Positions 12,765 through 25,382 of a stretch of 64,000 nucleotides of DNA are shown piece after piece; the first letter of the stretch is position 1, and each line of letters opens with the position of its first letter. Location of the stretch: the NCBI RefSeq assembly GCF_051020985.1, contig NW_027475134.1, forward strand, positions 3,286,001 through 3,350,000, given 5' to 3'. This DNA comes from Nomia melanderi (lineage: Eukaryota > Arthropoda > Insecta > Hymenoptera > Halictidae). Under the pieces are notes generated by a model that was given only the letters and a program-made list of their open reading frames with translations, had not been told where the DNA came from and ran no database searches. Made by a program: the position numbers and the translations under genes.

Positions 12765-15700
12765 TCTGGTGATATCTCGGGTGCCATTAGAGATAGCGCA
12801 ATAAACCGAAGTGAATTATCTGCAGGAGGCCCTGGCGCATGAATCTGTGCAACGGGAACGACCTCGGACCACCAGGGGCCGAGAAAACCACAGTCTCATG
12901 GGGCCGGATACTCAGGGTCAGGGGAAAATCCAATATAGATCTGGTGATATCTCGGGTGCTATTACAGATAGCGCAATAAATCATAGTGCATTGTCTGTAG
13001 GAGGCCCTGGCGCATGAATCTGGCCAGCGGGAACGACCTCGGACCACCAGCGGCCGAGAAAACCACCGTCTCATGGGGCCGGACACTCAGGGTCGGGGAA
13101 AAATCCAATATACATCTGGTGATATCTCGGGTGCTATTAGAGATAGCGCAATAAACCAAGGTGAATTATCTGCAGGAGGCCCTGGCGCATGAATCAGTGC
13201 AACGGGAACGACCCCGGACCACCAGGGGCCGAGAAAACGACAGTCTCAAGGGGCCGGACACTCAGGGTCAGGGGAAAATCCAATATATATCTGGTGATAT
13301 CTCGGGTGCTATTACAGATAGAGCAATAAATCAAAGTGCATTGTCTGTAGGAGGCCCTGGCGCATGAATCTGTGCAGCGGGAACAACCTCGGACCACCAG
13401 GGGCCGAGAAAACCGCAGTCTCATGGGGCCGGACACTCAGGGTCAGGGAAAAATCCAATATATATCTGGTGATATCTCGGGCGCTATTAGAGATAGCGCA
13501 ATAAGCCAAAGGGAATTATCTGCAGGAGGCCCTGGCGCATGCATCAGTGCAGCGGGAACGACCTAGGACCACCAGGGGCCCAGAAAACCACAGTCTCATG
13601 GGGCCGGACACTCAGGGTCAGGGGAAAATCCAATATATATCTGGTGATATCTCGGGTGCTATTAGAGATAGCGCAATAAATCAAAGTGCATTGTCTGTAG
13701 GAGGCCCTGGCGCATGAATCTGTGCAGCGGGAACGACCTCGGAACACCAGGGGCCGAGAAAACCACCGTCTCATGGGGCAGGACACTCAGGGTCAGTGAA
13801 AAATCCAATATATATCTGGTGATATCTCGGGTGCTATTACAGATAGCGCAATAAATCAAAGTGCATTGTCTGTAGGAGACGCTGGCGCATGAACCTGTTC
13901 AGCGGGAACGTTCTCGGACCACCAGGGGCCGAGAAAACGACCGTCTCATGGGGCCGGACGCTCAGAGTCAGTGAAAAATCCAATATATATCTGGTGATAT
14001 CTCGGGTGCTATTACAGATAGCGCAATAAACCAAAGTGAATTATCTGCAGGAGGCCCTGGCGCATGAATCTGTGCAACGGGAACGACCTCGGACCACCAG
14101 GGGCCGAGAAAACCACAGTCTCATGGGGCCGGATACTCAGGGTCAGTGGAAAATCCAATATAGATCTGGTGATATCTCGGGTGCTATTACAGATAGCGCA
14201 ATAAATCAAAGTGCATTGTCTGTAGGAGACGCTGGCGCATGAACCTGTTCAGCGGGAACGTTCTCGGACCACCAGGGGCCGAGAATACGACCGTCTCATG
14301 GGGCCGGACGCTCAGGGTCAGTGAAAAATCCAATATATATCTGGTGATATCTCGGGTGCTATTAGAGATAGCGCAATAAACCAAAGTGAATTATCTGCAG
14401 GAGGCCCTGGCGCATGAATCTGTGCAACGGGAACGACCTCGGACCACCAGGGGCCGAGAAAACCACAGTCTCATGGGGCCGGATACTCAGGGTCAGGGGA
14501 AAATCCAATATAGATCTGGTGATATCTCGGGTGCTATTACGGATAGCGCAATAAATTATAGTGCATTGTCTGTAGGAGGCCCTGGCGCATGAATCTGGCC
14601 AGCGGGAACGACCTCGGACCACCAGGGGCCGAGAAAACCGCAGTCTCATGGGGCCGGACACTCAGGGTCGGGGAAAAATCCAATATATATCTGGTGATAT
14701 CTCGGTTGCTATTAGAGATAGCGCAATAAACCAAAGTGAATTGTCTGCAGGAGGCCCTGGCGCATGAATCTGTGCAGCGGGAACGATCTCGGACCATCAG
14801 GGGCCGAGACATCCACCGTCTCATGGGGCCGGACACTCAGGGTCAGGGAAAAATCCAATATATATCTGGTGATATCTCGGGTGCTATTACAGATAGCGCA
14901 ATAAATCAAAGTGCATTGTCTGTAGGAGACCCTGGCGCATGAATCTGTAGAGCGGGAACGACCTCGGACCACCAGGGGCCGAGAAAACCACAGTCTCATG
15001 GGGCCGGACAATCAGGGTCAGGGGAAAATCCAATATATATCTGGTGATATCTCGGGTGCTATTACAGATAGCGCAATAAATCAAAGTGAATTATCTGCAG
15101 GAGGCCCTGGCGCATGAATCTGTGCAAGGGGAACGACCTCGGACCACCAGGGGCCGAGAAAACCACAGTCTCATGGGGCCGGACACACAGGGTCAGGGAA
15201 AAATTCAATATATATCTGGTGATATCTTGGGTGCTATTAGAGATAGCGCAATAAACCAAAGTGAATTATCTGCAGGAGGCCCTGGCGCATGAATCTGTGC
15301 AACGGGAACGACCTCGGACCACCAGGGGCCGAAAAAACCACAGTCTCATGGGGCCGGACACTCAGGGTCAGGGAAAAATCCAATATATATCTGGTGATAT
15401 CTCGGGTGCTATTACAGTTAGCGCAATAAATCAAAGTGCATTGTCTGTAGGAGACCCTGGCGCATGAATCTGTGCAGCGGGAACGACCTCGGACCACCAG
15501 GGGCCGAGAAAACCACAGTCTCATGGGGCCGGACACTCAGGGTCAGGGGAAAATCCAATATATATCTGGTGATATCTCGGGTGCTATTAAAGATAGCGCA
15601 ATAAACTAAAGTGAATTATCTGCAGGAGGCCCTGGCGCATGAATGTGTGCAGCGGGAACGACCTAGGACCACCAGGGGCCGAGAAAACCACAGTCTCATG

Positions 15701-16840
15701 GGGCCGGACACTCAGGGTCAGGGGAAAATCCAATATATATCTGGTGATATCTCGGGTGCTATTAGATATAGCGCAATAAATCAAAGTGCATTGTCTGTAG
15801 GAGGCCCTGGCGCATGAATCTGTGCAGCGGGAACGACCTCGGAACACCAGCGGCCGAGAAAACCACAGTCTCATGGGGCCGGACACTCAGGGTCAGGGGA
15901 AAATCCAATATATATCTGGTGATATCTCGGGTGCTATTACAGATAGAGCAATAAACCGAAGTGAATTATCTGCAGGAGGCCCTGGCGCATGAATCTGTGC
16001 AACGGGAACGACCTCGGACCACCAGGGGCCGAGAAAACCACCGTCTCATGGGGCCGGACACTCAGGGTCGGGGAAAAATCCAATATACATCTGGTGATAT
16101 CTCGGGTGCTATTAGAGATAGCGCAATAAACCAAGGTGAATTATCTGCAGGAGGCCCTGGCGCATGAATCTGTGCAACGGGAACGACCCCGGACCACCAG
16201 GGGCCGAGAAAACGACAGTCTCAAGGGGCCGGACACTCAGGGTCAGGGGAAAATCCAATATATATCTGGTGATATCTCGGGTGCTATTACAGATAGCGCA
16301 ATAAATCAAAGTGCATTGTCTGTAGGAGGCCCTGGCGCATGAATCTGTGCAGCGGGAACGACCTCGGACCACCAGGGGCCGAGAAAACCACAGTCTCATG
16401 GGGCCGGATACTCAGGGTCAGTGGAAAATCCAATATATATCTGGTGATATCTCGGGCGCTATTAGAGATAGCGCAATAAGCCAAAGGGAATTATCTGCAG
16501 GAGGCCCTGGCGCATGCATCAATGCAGCGGGAACGACCTAGGACCACCAGGGGCCCAGAAAACCACAGTCTCATGGGGCCGGACACTCAGGGTCAGGGGA
16601 AAATCCAATATATATCTGGTGATATCTCGGGTGCTATTAGAGATAGCGCAATAAATCAAAGTGCATTGTCTGTAGGAGGCCCTGGCGCATGAATCTGTGC
16701 AGCGGGAACGACCTCGGAACACCAGGGGCCGAGAAAACCACCGTCTCATGGGGCAGGACACTCAGGGTCAGTGAAAAATCCAATATATATCTGGTGATAT
16801 CTCGGGTGCTATTACAGATAGCGCAATAAATCAAAGTGCA
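12765..16840 (+). repeat. 24-monomer unit (4,200 bp), second tandem copy
   Basis: Near-identical partner of the previous unit in exact 24-monomer register. After about 16,840 it switches to a 'gagacgctggc' monomer, whereas the first copy at that point reads 'gaggccctggc'. Such low divergence implies very recent duplication or ongoing conversion. A collapsed or duplicated assembly segment is a technical alternative to rule out with long reads. Confidence 0.93.
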
Positions 16841-18045
16841 TTGTCTGTAGGAGACGCTGGCGCATGAACCTGTGCAGCGGGAACGTTCTCGGACCACCAG
16901 GGGCCGAGAAAACGACCGTCTCATGGGGCCGGACGCTCAGGGTCAGTGAAAAATCCAATATATATCTGGTGATATCTCGGGTGCTATTAGAGATAGCGCA
17001 ATAAACCAAAGTGAATTATCTGCAGGAGGCCCTGGCGCATGAATCTGTGCAACGGGAACGACCTCGGACCACCAGGGGCCGAGAAAACCACAGTCTCATG
17101 GGGCCGGATACTCAGGGTCAGTGGAAAATCCAATATAGATCTGGTGATATCTCGGGCGCTATTAGAGATAGCGCAATAAATCAAAGTGCATTGTCTGTAG
17201 GAAGCCCTGGCGCATGAATCTGTGCAGCGGGAACGACCTCGGAACACCAGGGGCCGAGAAAACCACCGTCTCATGGGGCAGGACACTCAGGGTCAGTGAA
17301 AAATCCAATATATATGTGGTGATATCTCGGGTGCTATTACAGAGAGCGCAATAAATCAAAGTGCATTGTCTGTAGGAGACGCTGGCGCATGAACCTGTTC
17401 AGCGGGAACGTTCTCGGACCACCAGGGGCCGAGAAAACGACCGTCTCATGGGGCCGGACGCTCAGGGTCAGGGAAAAATCCAATATATATCTGGTGATAT
17501 CTCGGGTGCTATTAGAGATAGCGCAATAAACCAAAGTGAATTATCTGCAGGAGGCCCTGGCGCATGAATCTGTGCAACGGGAACGACCTCGGATCACCAG
17601 GGGCCGAGAAAACCACAGTCTCATGGGGCCGGGTACTCAGGGTCAGGGGAAAATCCAATATAGATCTGGTGATATCTCGGGTGCTATTACAGATAGCGCA
17701 ATAAATCATAGTGCATTGTCTGTAGGAGGCCCTGGCGCATGAATCTGGCCAGCGGGAACGACCTCGGACCACCAGGGGCCGAGAAAACCGCAGTCTCATG
17801 GGGCCGGACACTCAGGGTCGGGGAAAAATCCAATATATATCTGGTGATATCTCGGTTGCTATTAGAGATAGCGCAATAAACCAAAGTGAATTGTCTGCAG
17901 GAGGCCCTGGCGCATGAATCTGTGCAGCGGGAACGATCTCGGACCATCAGGGGCCGAGACATCCACCGTCTCATGGGGCCGGACACTCAGGGTCAGGGAA
18001 AAATCCAATATATATCTGGTGATATCTCGGGTGCTATTAGAGATA
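16841..18045 (+). repeat. Mosaic; six-monomer copy with 18-monomer offset
   Basis: From about 16,987 the monomer series follows 13,837-14,890 with an offset of 3,150 bp (18 monomers). Shared markers are 'gaacctgttcagcggg', 'ggatactcagg' with 'caatatagatctgg', 'tggccagcggg', 'ctcggttgctattag' and 'gagacatccacc'. Small differences such as 'ggatcaccagg' and 'gggtactcagg' near 17,592-17,636 show it is older than the 4.2-kb pair. Confidence 0.7.
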
Positions 18046-19240
18046 GCGCAATAAACCATAGTGAATTATCTGCAGGAGGCCCTGGCGCATGAATGTGTGC
18101 AGCGGGAACGACCTCGGACCACCAGGGGCCGAGAAAACCGCAGTCTCATGGGGCCGGACACTCAGGGTCAGGGAAAAATCCAATATATATCTGTTGATAT
18201 CTCGGGCGCTATTAGAGATAGCGCAATAAACCAAAGTGAATTATCTGCAGGAGGCCCTTGCGAATGAATCTGTGCAGCGGGAACGACCTCGGACCACCAG
18301 GGGCCGAGAAAACCACCGTCTCATGGGGCCGGACACTCAGGGTCAGGGAAAAATCCAATATATATCTGGTGATATCTCGGGTGCTATTAGAGATAGCGCA
18401 ATAAACCAAAGTGAGTTATCTGCAGGAGGCCCTGGCGCCTGAAGCTGTGCAGCGGGAACGACCTCGGACCACCAGGGGCCGAGGAAAGCACCGTCTCGAG
18501 GGGGCCGGACACTCTGGGCCAGGGAAAAATCCAATATATATGTGGTGATATCTCGGGTGCTATTACAGATAACGCAATAAATCAAAGTGCATTGTCTGTA
18601 GGAGGCCCTGGAGCACGAATCTGTGCAGCGGGAACGACCTAGGACCACCAGGGGCCGAGAAAACTACAGTCTCATGGGGCCGGACACTCAGGGTCAGGGG
18701 AAAATCCAATATATATCTGGTGATATCTCGGGTGCTATTAGAGATAGCGCAATAAACCAAGGTGAATTATCTGCAGGAGGCCCTGGCGCATGAATCTGTG
18801 CAACGGGAACGACCTCGGACCACCAGGGGCCGAGAAAACGACAGTCTCAAGGGGCCGGACACTCAGGGTCAGGGGAAAATCCAATATATATCTGGTGATA
18901 TCTCTGGTGCTATTAAAGATAGCGCAATAAACCAAAGTGAATTATCTGCAGGAGGCCCTGGCGCATGAATCTGTGCAACGGGAACGACCTCGGACCACCA
19001 GGGGCCGAAAAAACCACAGTCTCGAGGGGGCCGGACACTCTGGGCCAGGGAAAAATCCAATATATATCTGGTGATATCTCTGGTGCCATTACAGATAGCG
19101 CAATAAATCAAAGTGCATTGTCTGTAGGAGGCCCTGGCGCATAAATGTGGCCAGCGGGAACGACCTCGGACCATCAGGGGCCGAGAAAACCACCGTCTCA
19201 TGGTTCCGGACACTCAGGGTCAGGGGAAAATCCAATATTT
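18046..19240 (+). repeat. Mosaic; copy of the 5.5-6.3 kb block with two extra monomers
   Basis: The 'gcctgaagctg' monomer (18,437), 'gataacgcaataaa' and the 'aaaacgacagtctcaagg' and 'cataaatgtggccagc' monomers repeat the order of 5,436-6,300. The two monomers around 18,060-18,400 are additional. 'ctcgagggggcc' occurs twice (about 18,497 and 19,021), each adding one base, which explains why later offsets to the 4.2-kb unit are 4,377 rather than 4,375. Part of this block is repeated at 21,913-22,430 (offset 3,677). Confidence 0.7.
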
Positions 19241-21320
19241 ATCTGGTGATATCTTGGGTGCTATTACAGATAGCGCAATAAATCAAAGTGCATTGTCTGT
19301 AGGAGGCCCTGGCGCATGAATCTGTGCAGCGTGAACGACCTCGGACCACCAGGGGCCGAGAAAACCACCGTCCCGAGGAGCCGGACACTTAGGGTCAGTG
19401 GAAAATCCAATATCTATCTGGTGATATCTCGGGTGCTATTACAGATAGCGCAATCAATCAAAGTGAATTATCTGCAGGAGGCCCTGGCGCATGAATCTGT
19501 GCAAGGGGAACGACCTCGGACCACCAGGGGCCGAGAAAACCACAGTCTCATGGGGCCGGACACACAGGGTCAGGGAAAAATTCAATATATATCTGGTGAT
19601 ATCTTGGGTGCTATTAGAGATAGCGCAATAAACCAAAGTGAATTATCTGCAGGAGGCCCTGGCGCATGAATCTGTGCAACGGGAACGACCTCGGACCACC
19701 AGGGGCCGAAAAAACCACAGTCTCATGGGGCCGGACACTCAGGGTCAGGGAAAAATCCAATATATATCTGGTGATATCTCGGGTGCTATTACAGTTAGCG
19801 CAATAAATCAAAGTGCATTGTCTGTAGGAGGCCCTGGCGCATGAATCTGTGCAGCGGGAACGACCTCGGACCACCAGGGGCCGAGAAAACCACAGTCTCA
19901 TGGGGCCGGACACTCAGGGTCAGGGGAAAATCCAATATATATCTGGTGATATCTCGGGTGCTATTAAAGATAGCGCAATAAACTAAAGTGAGTTATCTGC
20001 AGGAGGCCCTGGCGCATGAATGTGTGCAGCGGGAACGACCTAGGACCACCAGGGCCCGAGAAAACCACAGTCTCATGGGGCCGGACACTCAGGGTCAGGG
20101 GAAAATCCAATATATATCTGGTGATATCTCGGGTGCTATTAGATATAGCGCAATAAATCAAAGTGCATTGTCTGTAGGAGGCCCTGGCGCATGAATCTGT
20201 GCAGCGGGAACGACCTCGGAACACCAGGGGCCGAGAAAACCACAGTCTCATGGGGCCGGACACTCAGGGTCAGGGGAAAATCCAATATATATCTGGTGAT
20301 ATCTCGGGCGCTATTAGAGATAGCGCAATAAACCAAGGTGAATTATCTGCAGGAGGCCCTGGCGCATGAATCTGTGCAACGGGAACGACCCCGGACCACC
20401 AGTGGCCGAGAAAATTACAGATATTCGGAATCCGTCACCCAAGGTCATGTAAAAATCCAGCATATATCTGGTGATATCTCGGGTGCTATTAGAGATAGCG
20501 CGATAAATCAAAGTGAATCATCTGCAGGAGGCACTGGCGCATGAATGTGTGCAGCGGGAACGACCTCGGACCACCAGGGGCCGAGAAAACCACAGTCTCA
20601 TGGGGCCGGACACTCAGGGTCAGGGGAAAATCCAATATATATCTGGTGATATCTCGGGTACTATTACAGATAGAGCAATAAATCAAAGTGCATTGTCTGT
20701 AGGAGGCCCTGGCGCATGAATCTGTGCAGCGGGAACAACCTCGGACCACCAGGGGCCGAGAAAACCGCAGTCTCATGGGGCCGGACACTCAGGGTCAGGG
20801 AAAAATCCAATATATATCTGGTGATATCTCGGGCGCTATTAGAGATAGCGCAATAAGCCAAAGGGAATTATCTGCAGGAGGCCCTGGCGCATGCATCAGT
20901 GCAGCGGGAACGACCTAGGACCACCAGGGGCCCAGAAAACCACAGTCTCATGGGGCCGGACACTCAGGGTCAGGGGAAAATCCAATATATATCTGGTGAT
21001 ATCTCGGGTGCTATTAGAGATAGCGCAATAAATCAAAGTGCATTGTCTGTAGGAGGCCCTGGCGCATGAATCTGTGCAGCGGGAACGACCTCGGAACACC
21101 AGGGGCCGAGAAAACCACCGTCTCATGGGGCAGGACACTCAGGGTCAGTGAAAAATCCAATATATATCTGGTGATATCTCGGGTGCTATTACAGATAGCG
21201 CAATAAATCAAAGTGCATTGTCTGTAGGAGACGCTGGCGCATGAACCTGTGCAGCGGGAACGTTCTCGGACCACCAGGGGCCGAGAAAACGACCGTCTCA
21301 TGGGGCCGGACGCTCAGGGT
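19241..21320 (+). repeat. Degraded third copy of part of the 4.2-kb unit
   Basis: The stretches 19,454-20,300 and 20,896-21,300 follow 15,062-15,890 and 16,519-16,924 with an offset of 4,377 bp (25 monomers plus two bases). Between them sits one foreign monomer of the substituted-segment type (about 20,339-20,513), which accounts for the extra monomer relative to 4,200 bp. The unit was therefore once present in at least three adjacent copies, and this one has since been altered. Confidence 0.7.
20339..20513 (+). repeat. Lone substituted-segment monomer in the middle region
   Basis: The segment starting 'attacagatattcgg' at 20,414, with 'cacccaaggtcatgt', is the only copy of this variant between 2.9 and 42.6 kb. 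Its neighbours belong to the middle-region family ('gcaacgggaacgaccccgg' before, 'gaatgtgtgcagc' after). It looks inserted by local exchange with the lineage now frequent on the right side. Confidence 0.75.
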
Positions 21321-24157
21321 CAGTGAAAAATCCAATATATATCTGGTGATATCTCGGGTGCTATTAGAGATAGCGCAATAAACCAAAGTGAATTATCTGC
21401 AGGAGGCCCTGGCGCATGAATCTGTGCAACGGGAACGACCTCGGACCACCAGGGGCCGAGAAAACCACAGTCTCATGGGGCCGGATACTCAGGGTCAGGG
21501 GAAAATCCAATATAGATCTGGTGATATCTCGGGTGCTATTACAGATAGCGCAATAAATCATAGTGCATTGTCTGTAGGAGGCCCTGGCGCATGAATCTGG
21601 CCAGCGGGAACGACCTCGGACCACCAGCGGCCGAGAAAACCACCGTCTCATGGGGCCGGACACTCAGGGTCGGGGAAAAATCCAATATATATCTGGTGAT
21701 ATCTCGGGTGCTATTAGAGATAGCGCAATAAACCAAAGTGAATTGTCTACAGGAGGCCCTGGCGCATGAATCTGTGCAGCGGGAACGACCTCGGACCACC
21801 AGGGGCAGAGAAAACCGCAGTCTCATGGGGCCGGACACTCAGGGTCAGGGAAAAATCCAATATATATCTGTTGATATCTCGGGCGCTATTAGAGATAGCG
21901 CAATAAACCAAAGTGAATTATCTGCAGGAGGCCCTTGCGCATGAATCTCTGCAGCGGGAACGACCTCGGACCACCAGGGGCCGAGAAAACCACCGTCTCA
22001 TGGGGCCGGACACTCAGGGTCAGGGAAAAATCCAATATATATCTGGTGATATCTCGGGTGCTATTAGAGATAGCGCAATAAACCAAAGTGAGTTATCTGC
22101 AGGAGGCCCTGGCGCCTGAAGCTGTGCAGCGGGAACGACCTCGGACCACCAGGGGCCGAGGAAAGCACCGTCTCGAGGGGGCCGGACACTCTGGGCCAGG
22201 GAAAAATCCAATATATATGTGGTGATATCTCGGGTGCTATTACAGATAACGCAATAAATCAAAGTGCATTGTCTGTAGGAGGCCCTGGCGCATGAATCTG
22301 TGCAGCGGGAACGACCTAGGACCACCAGGGGCCGAGAAAACTACAGTCTCATGGGGCCGGACACTCAGGGTCAGGGGAAAATCCAATATATATCTGGTGA
22401 TATCTCGGGTGCTATTACAGATAGCGCAATAAATCAAAGTGTATTGTCTGTAGGAGGCCCTGGCGCATGAATCTGTGCAGCGGGAACGACCTCGGACCAC
22501 CAGGGGCCGAGAAAACCACAGTCTCATGGGGCCGGGCACTCAGGGTCAGGGGAAAATCCAATATATATATGGTGATATCTCGGGTGCTATTAAAGATAGC
22601 GCAATAAACTAAAGTGAATTATCTGCAGGAGGCCCTGGCGCATGAATGTGTGCAGCGGGAACGACCTGGGACCACCAGGGGCCGAGAAAACCGCAGTCTG
22701 ATGGGGCCGGACACTCAGGGTCAGGGAAAAATCCAATATATATCTGGTGATATCTCGGGCGCTATTAGAGATAGCGCAATAAGCCAAAGGGAATTATCTG
22801 CAGGAGGCCCTGGCGCATGAATGTGTGCAGCGGGAACGACCTCGGACCACCAGGGGCCGAGAAAACCGCAGTCTCATGGGGCCGGACACTCAGGGTCAGG
22901 GGAAAATCCAATATATATCTGGTGATATCTCGGGTGCTATTACAGATAGAGCAATAAATCAAAGTGCATTGTCTGTAGGAGGCCCTGGCGCATGAATCTG
23001 TGCATCGGGAACGACCTAGGACCACCAGGGGCCGAGAAAACTGCAGTCTCATGGTGCCGCACACTCAGGGTCAGGGGAAAATCCAATATATATCTGGTGA
23101 TATCTCGGGTGCTATTAGAGATAGCGCAATAAACCAAGGTGAATTATCTGCAGGAGGCCCTGGCGCATGAATCTGTGCAACGGGAACGACCCCGGACCAC
23201 CAGGGGCCGAGAAAACGACAGTCTCAAGGGGCCGGTCACTCAGGGTCAGGGGAAAATCCAATATATATCTGGTTATATCACGGGTGCTATTACAGATAGC
23301 GCAATAAATCAAAGTGCATTGTCTGTAGGAGGCCCTGGCGCATAAATGTGGCCAGCGGGAACGACCTCGGACCACCAGGGGCCGAGAAAACGACCGTCTC
23401 ATGGGGCCGGACGCTCAGGGTCAGTGAAAAATCCAATATATATCTGGTGATATCTCGGGTGCTATTAGAGATAGCGCAATAAACCAAAGTGAATTATCTG
23501 CAGGAGGCCCTGGCGCATGAATCTGTGCAACGGGAACGACCTCGGACCACCAGGGGCCGAGAAAACCACAGTCTCATGGGGCCGGATACTCAGGGTCAGG
23601 GGAAAATCCAATATAGATCTGGTGATATCTCGGGTGCTATTACAGATAGCGCAATAAATCATAGTGCATTGTCTGTAGGAGGCCCTGGCGCATGAATCTG
23701 GCCAGCGGGAACGACCTCGGACCACCAGCGGCCGTGAAAACCACCGTCTCATGGGGCCGGACACTCAGGGTCGGGGAAAAATCCAATATATATCTGGTGA
23801 TATCTCGGGTGCTATTAGAGATAGGGCAATAAACCAAAGTGAATTGTCTGCAGGAGGCCCTGGCGCATGAATCTGTGCAACGGGAACGACCTCGGACCAC
23901 CAGGGGCCGAGAAAACGACAGTCTCAAGGGGCCGGACACTCAGGGTCAGGGGAAAATCCAATATATATCTGGTGATATCTCGGGTGCTATTACAGATAGC
24001 GCAATAAATCAAATTGCATTGTCTGTAGGAGGCCCTGGCGCATTAATGTGGACAGCGGGAACGACCTCGGACCATCAGGGGCCGAGAAAATCACCGTCTC
24101 ATGGGGCCGGACACTCAGGGTCAGGGGAAAATCCAATATTTATCTGGTGATATCTTG
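21321..24157 (+). repeat. Mosaic of middle-region monomers
   Basis: 21,364-21,660 follows 12,787-13,086. 21,913-22,430 repeats 18,236-18,760, with the 'gcctgaagctg' monomer at 22,114. 22,614-23,140 is made of 'gaatgtgtgcagc' and 'aagccaaagggaatt' monomers. 23,139-24,157 holds two copies of the 'aaaacgacagtctcaagg' monomer and a 'cattaatgtggacagc' monomer. No regular higher-order period is seen. Confidence 0.7.
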
Positions 24158-25382
24158 GGTGCTATTACAGATAGCGCAATAAATCAAAGTGCATTGTCTG
24201 TAGGAGGCCCTGGCGCATAAATGTGGCCAGCGGGAACGACCTCGGACCATCAGGGGCCGAGAAAACCACCGTCTCATGGGGCCGGACACTCAGGGTCAGG
24301 GGAAAATCCAATATTTATTTGGTGATATCTTGGGTGCTATTACAGATAGCGCAATAAATCAAAGTGCAATGTCTGTAGGAGGCCCTGGCGCATGAATCTG
24401 GGCAGCGGGAACGACCTCGGACCACCAGGGGCCGAGAAAACCACCGTCCCGAGGGGCCGGACACTTAGGGTCAGTGAAAAATCCAATATCTATCTGGTGA
24501 TATCTCGGGTGCAATTACAGATAGTGCAATAAATCAAAGTGAATTATCTGCAGGAGGCCCTGGCGCATGAATCTGTGCAAGGGGAACGACCTCGGACCAC
24601 CAGGGGCAGAGAAAACCACAGTCTCATGGGGCCGGACACACAGGGTCAGGGAAAAATTCAATATATATCTGGTGATATCTTGGGTGCTATTAGAGATAGC
24701 GCAATAAACCAAAGTGAATTATCTGCAGGAGGCCCTGGCGCATGAATCTGTGCAACGGGAACGACCCCGGACCACCAGGGGCCGAGAAAACGACAGTCTC
24801 AAGGGGCCGGACACTCAGGGTCAGGGGAAAATCCAATATATATCTGGTGATATCTCGGGTGCTATTACAGATAGCGCAATAAATCAAAGTGTATTGTCTG
24901 TAGGAGGCCCTGGCGCATGAATCTGTGCAGCGGGAACGACCTCGGAACACCAGGGGCCGAGAAAACCATCGTCTCATGGGGCAGGACACTCAGGGTCAGT
25001 GAAAAATCCAATATATATGTGGTGATATCTCGGGTGCTATTACAGATAACGCAATAAATCAAAGTGCATTGTCTGTAGGAGGCCCTGGCGCATGAATCTG
25101 TGCAGCGGGAACGACCTAGGACCACCAGGGGCCGAGAAAACTACAGTCTCATGGGGCCGGACACTCAGGGTCAGGGGAAAATCCAATATATATCTGGTGA
25201 TATCTCGGGTGCTATTAGAGATAGCGCAATAAACCAAGGTGAATTATCTGCAGGAGGCCCTGGCGCATGAATGTGTGCAACGGGAACGACCTCGGACCAC
25301 CAGGGGCCGAGAAAACGACAGTCTCAAGGGGCCGGACACTCAGGGTCATGGGAAAATCCAATATATATCTGGTGATATCTCT
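24158..25382 (+). repeat. 7-monomer unit (1,225 bp), first copy of second pair
   Basis: Markers in order are 'cataaatgtggccagc', 'ccaatatttatttgg', 'gtcccgagg' with 'gtgcaattacag', 'gcaaggggaacg' with 'ggggcagagaaaacc' and 'gacacacagg', 'aaaacgacagtctcaagg', 'gtgtattgtctg' with 'accatcgtctc', and 'gataacgcaataaa'. All recur 1,225 bp downstream. I saw only two or three differences, for example 'ctgggcagc' versus 'ctgtgcagc' near 24,397 and 'atagtgcaata' versus 'atagcgcaata' near 24,521. Confidence 0.88.

Noticed and set aside
8565..16840. Treating the 4.2-kb pair as a certain assembly error
   Set aside because: The few differences, the distinct junction at 12,641-12,764 and the degraded third copy at 19.2-21.3 kb support a real duplication, although long reads should confirm it.
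19316..19669. 117-codon plus-strand open frame
   Set aside because: Created by 'caatcaatc' replacing the usual 'caataaatc', which removes a stop. The rest is ordinary monomer sequence.
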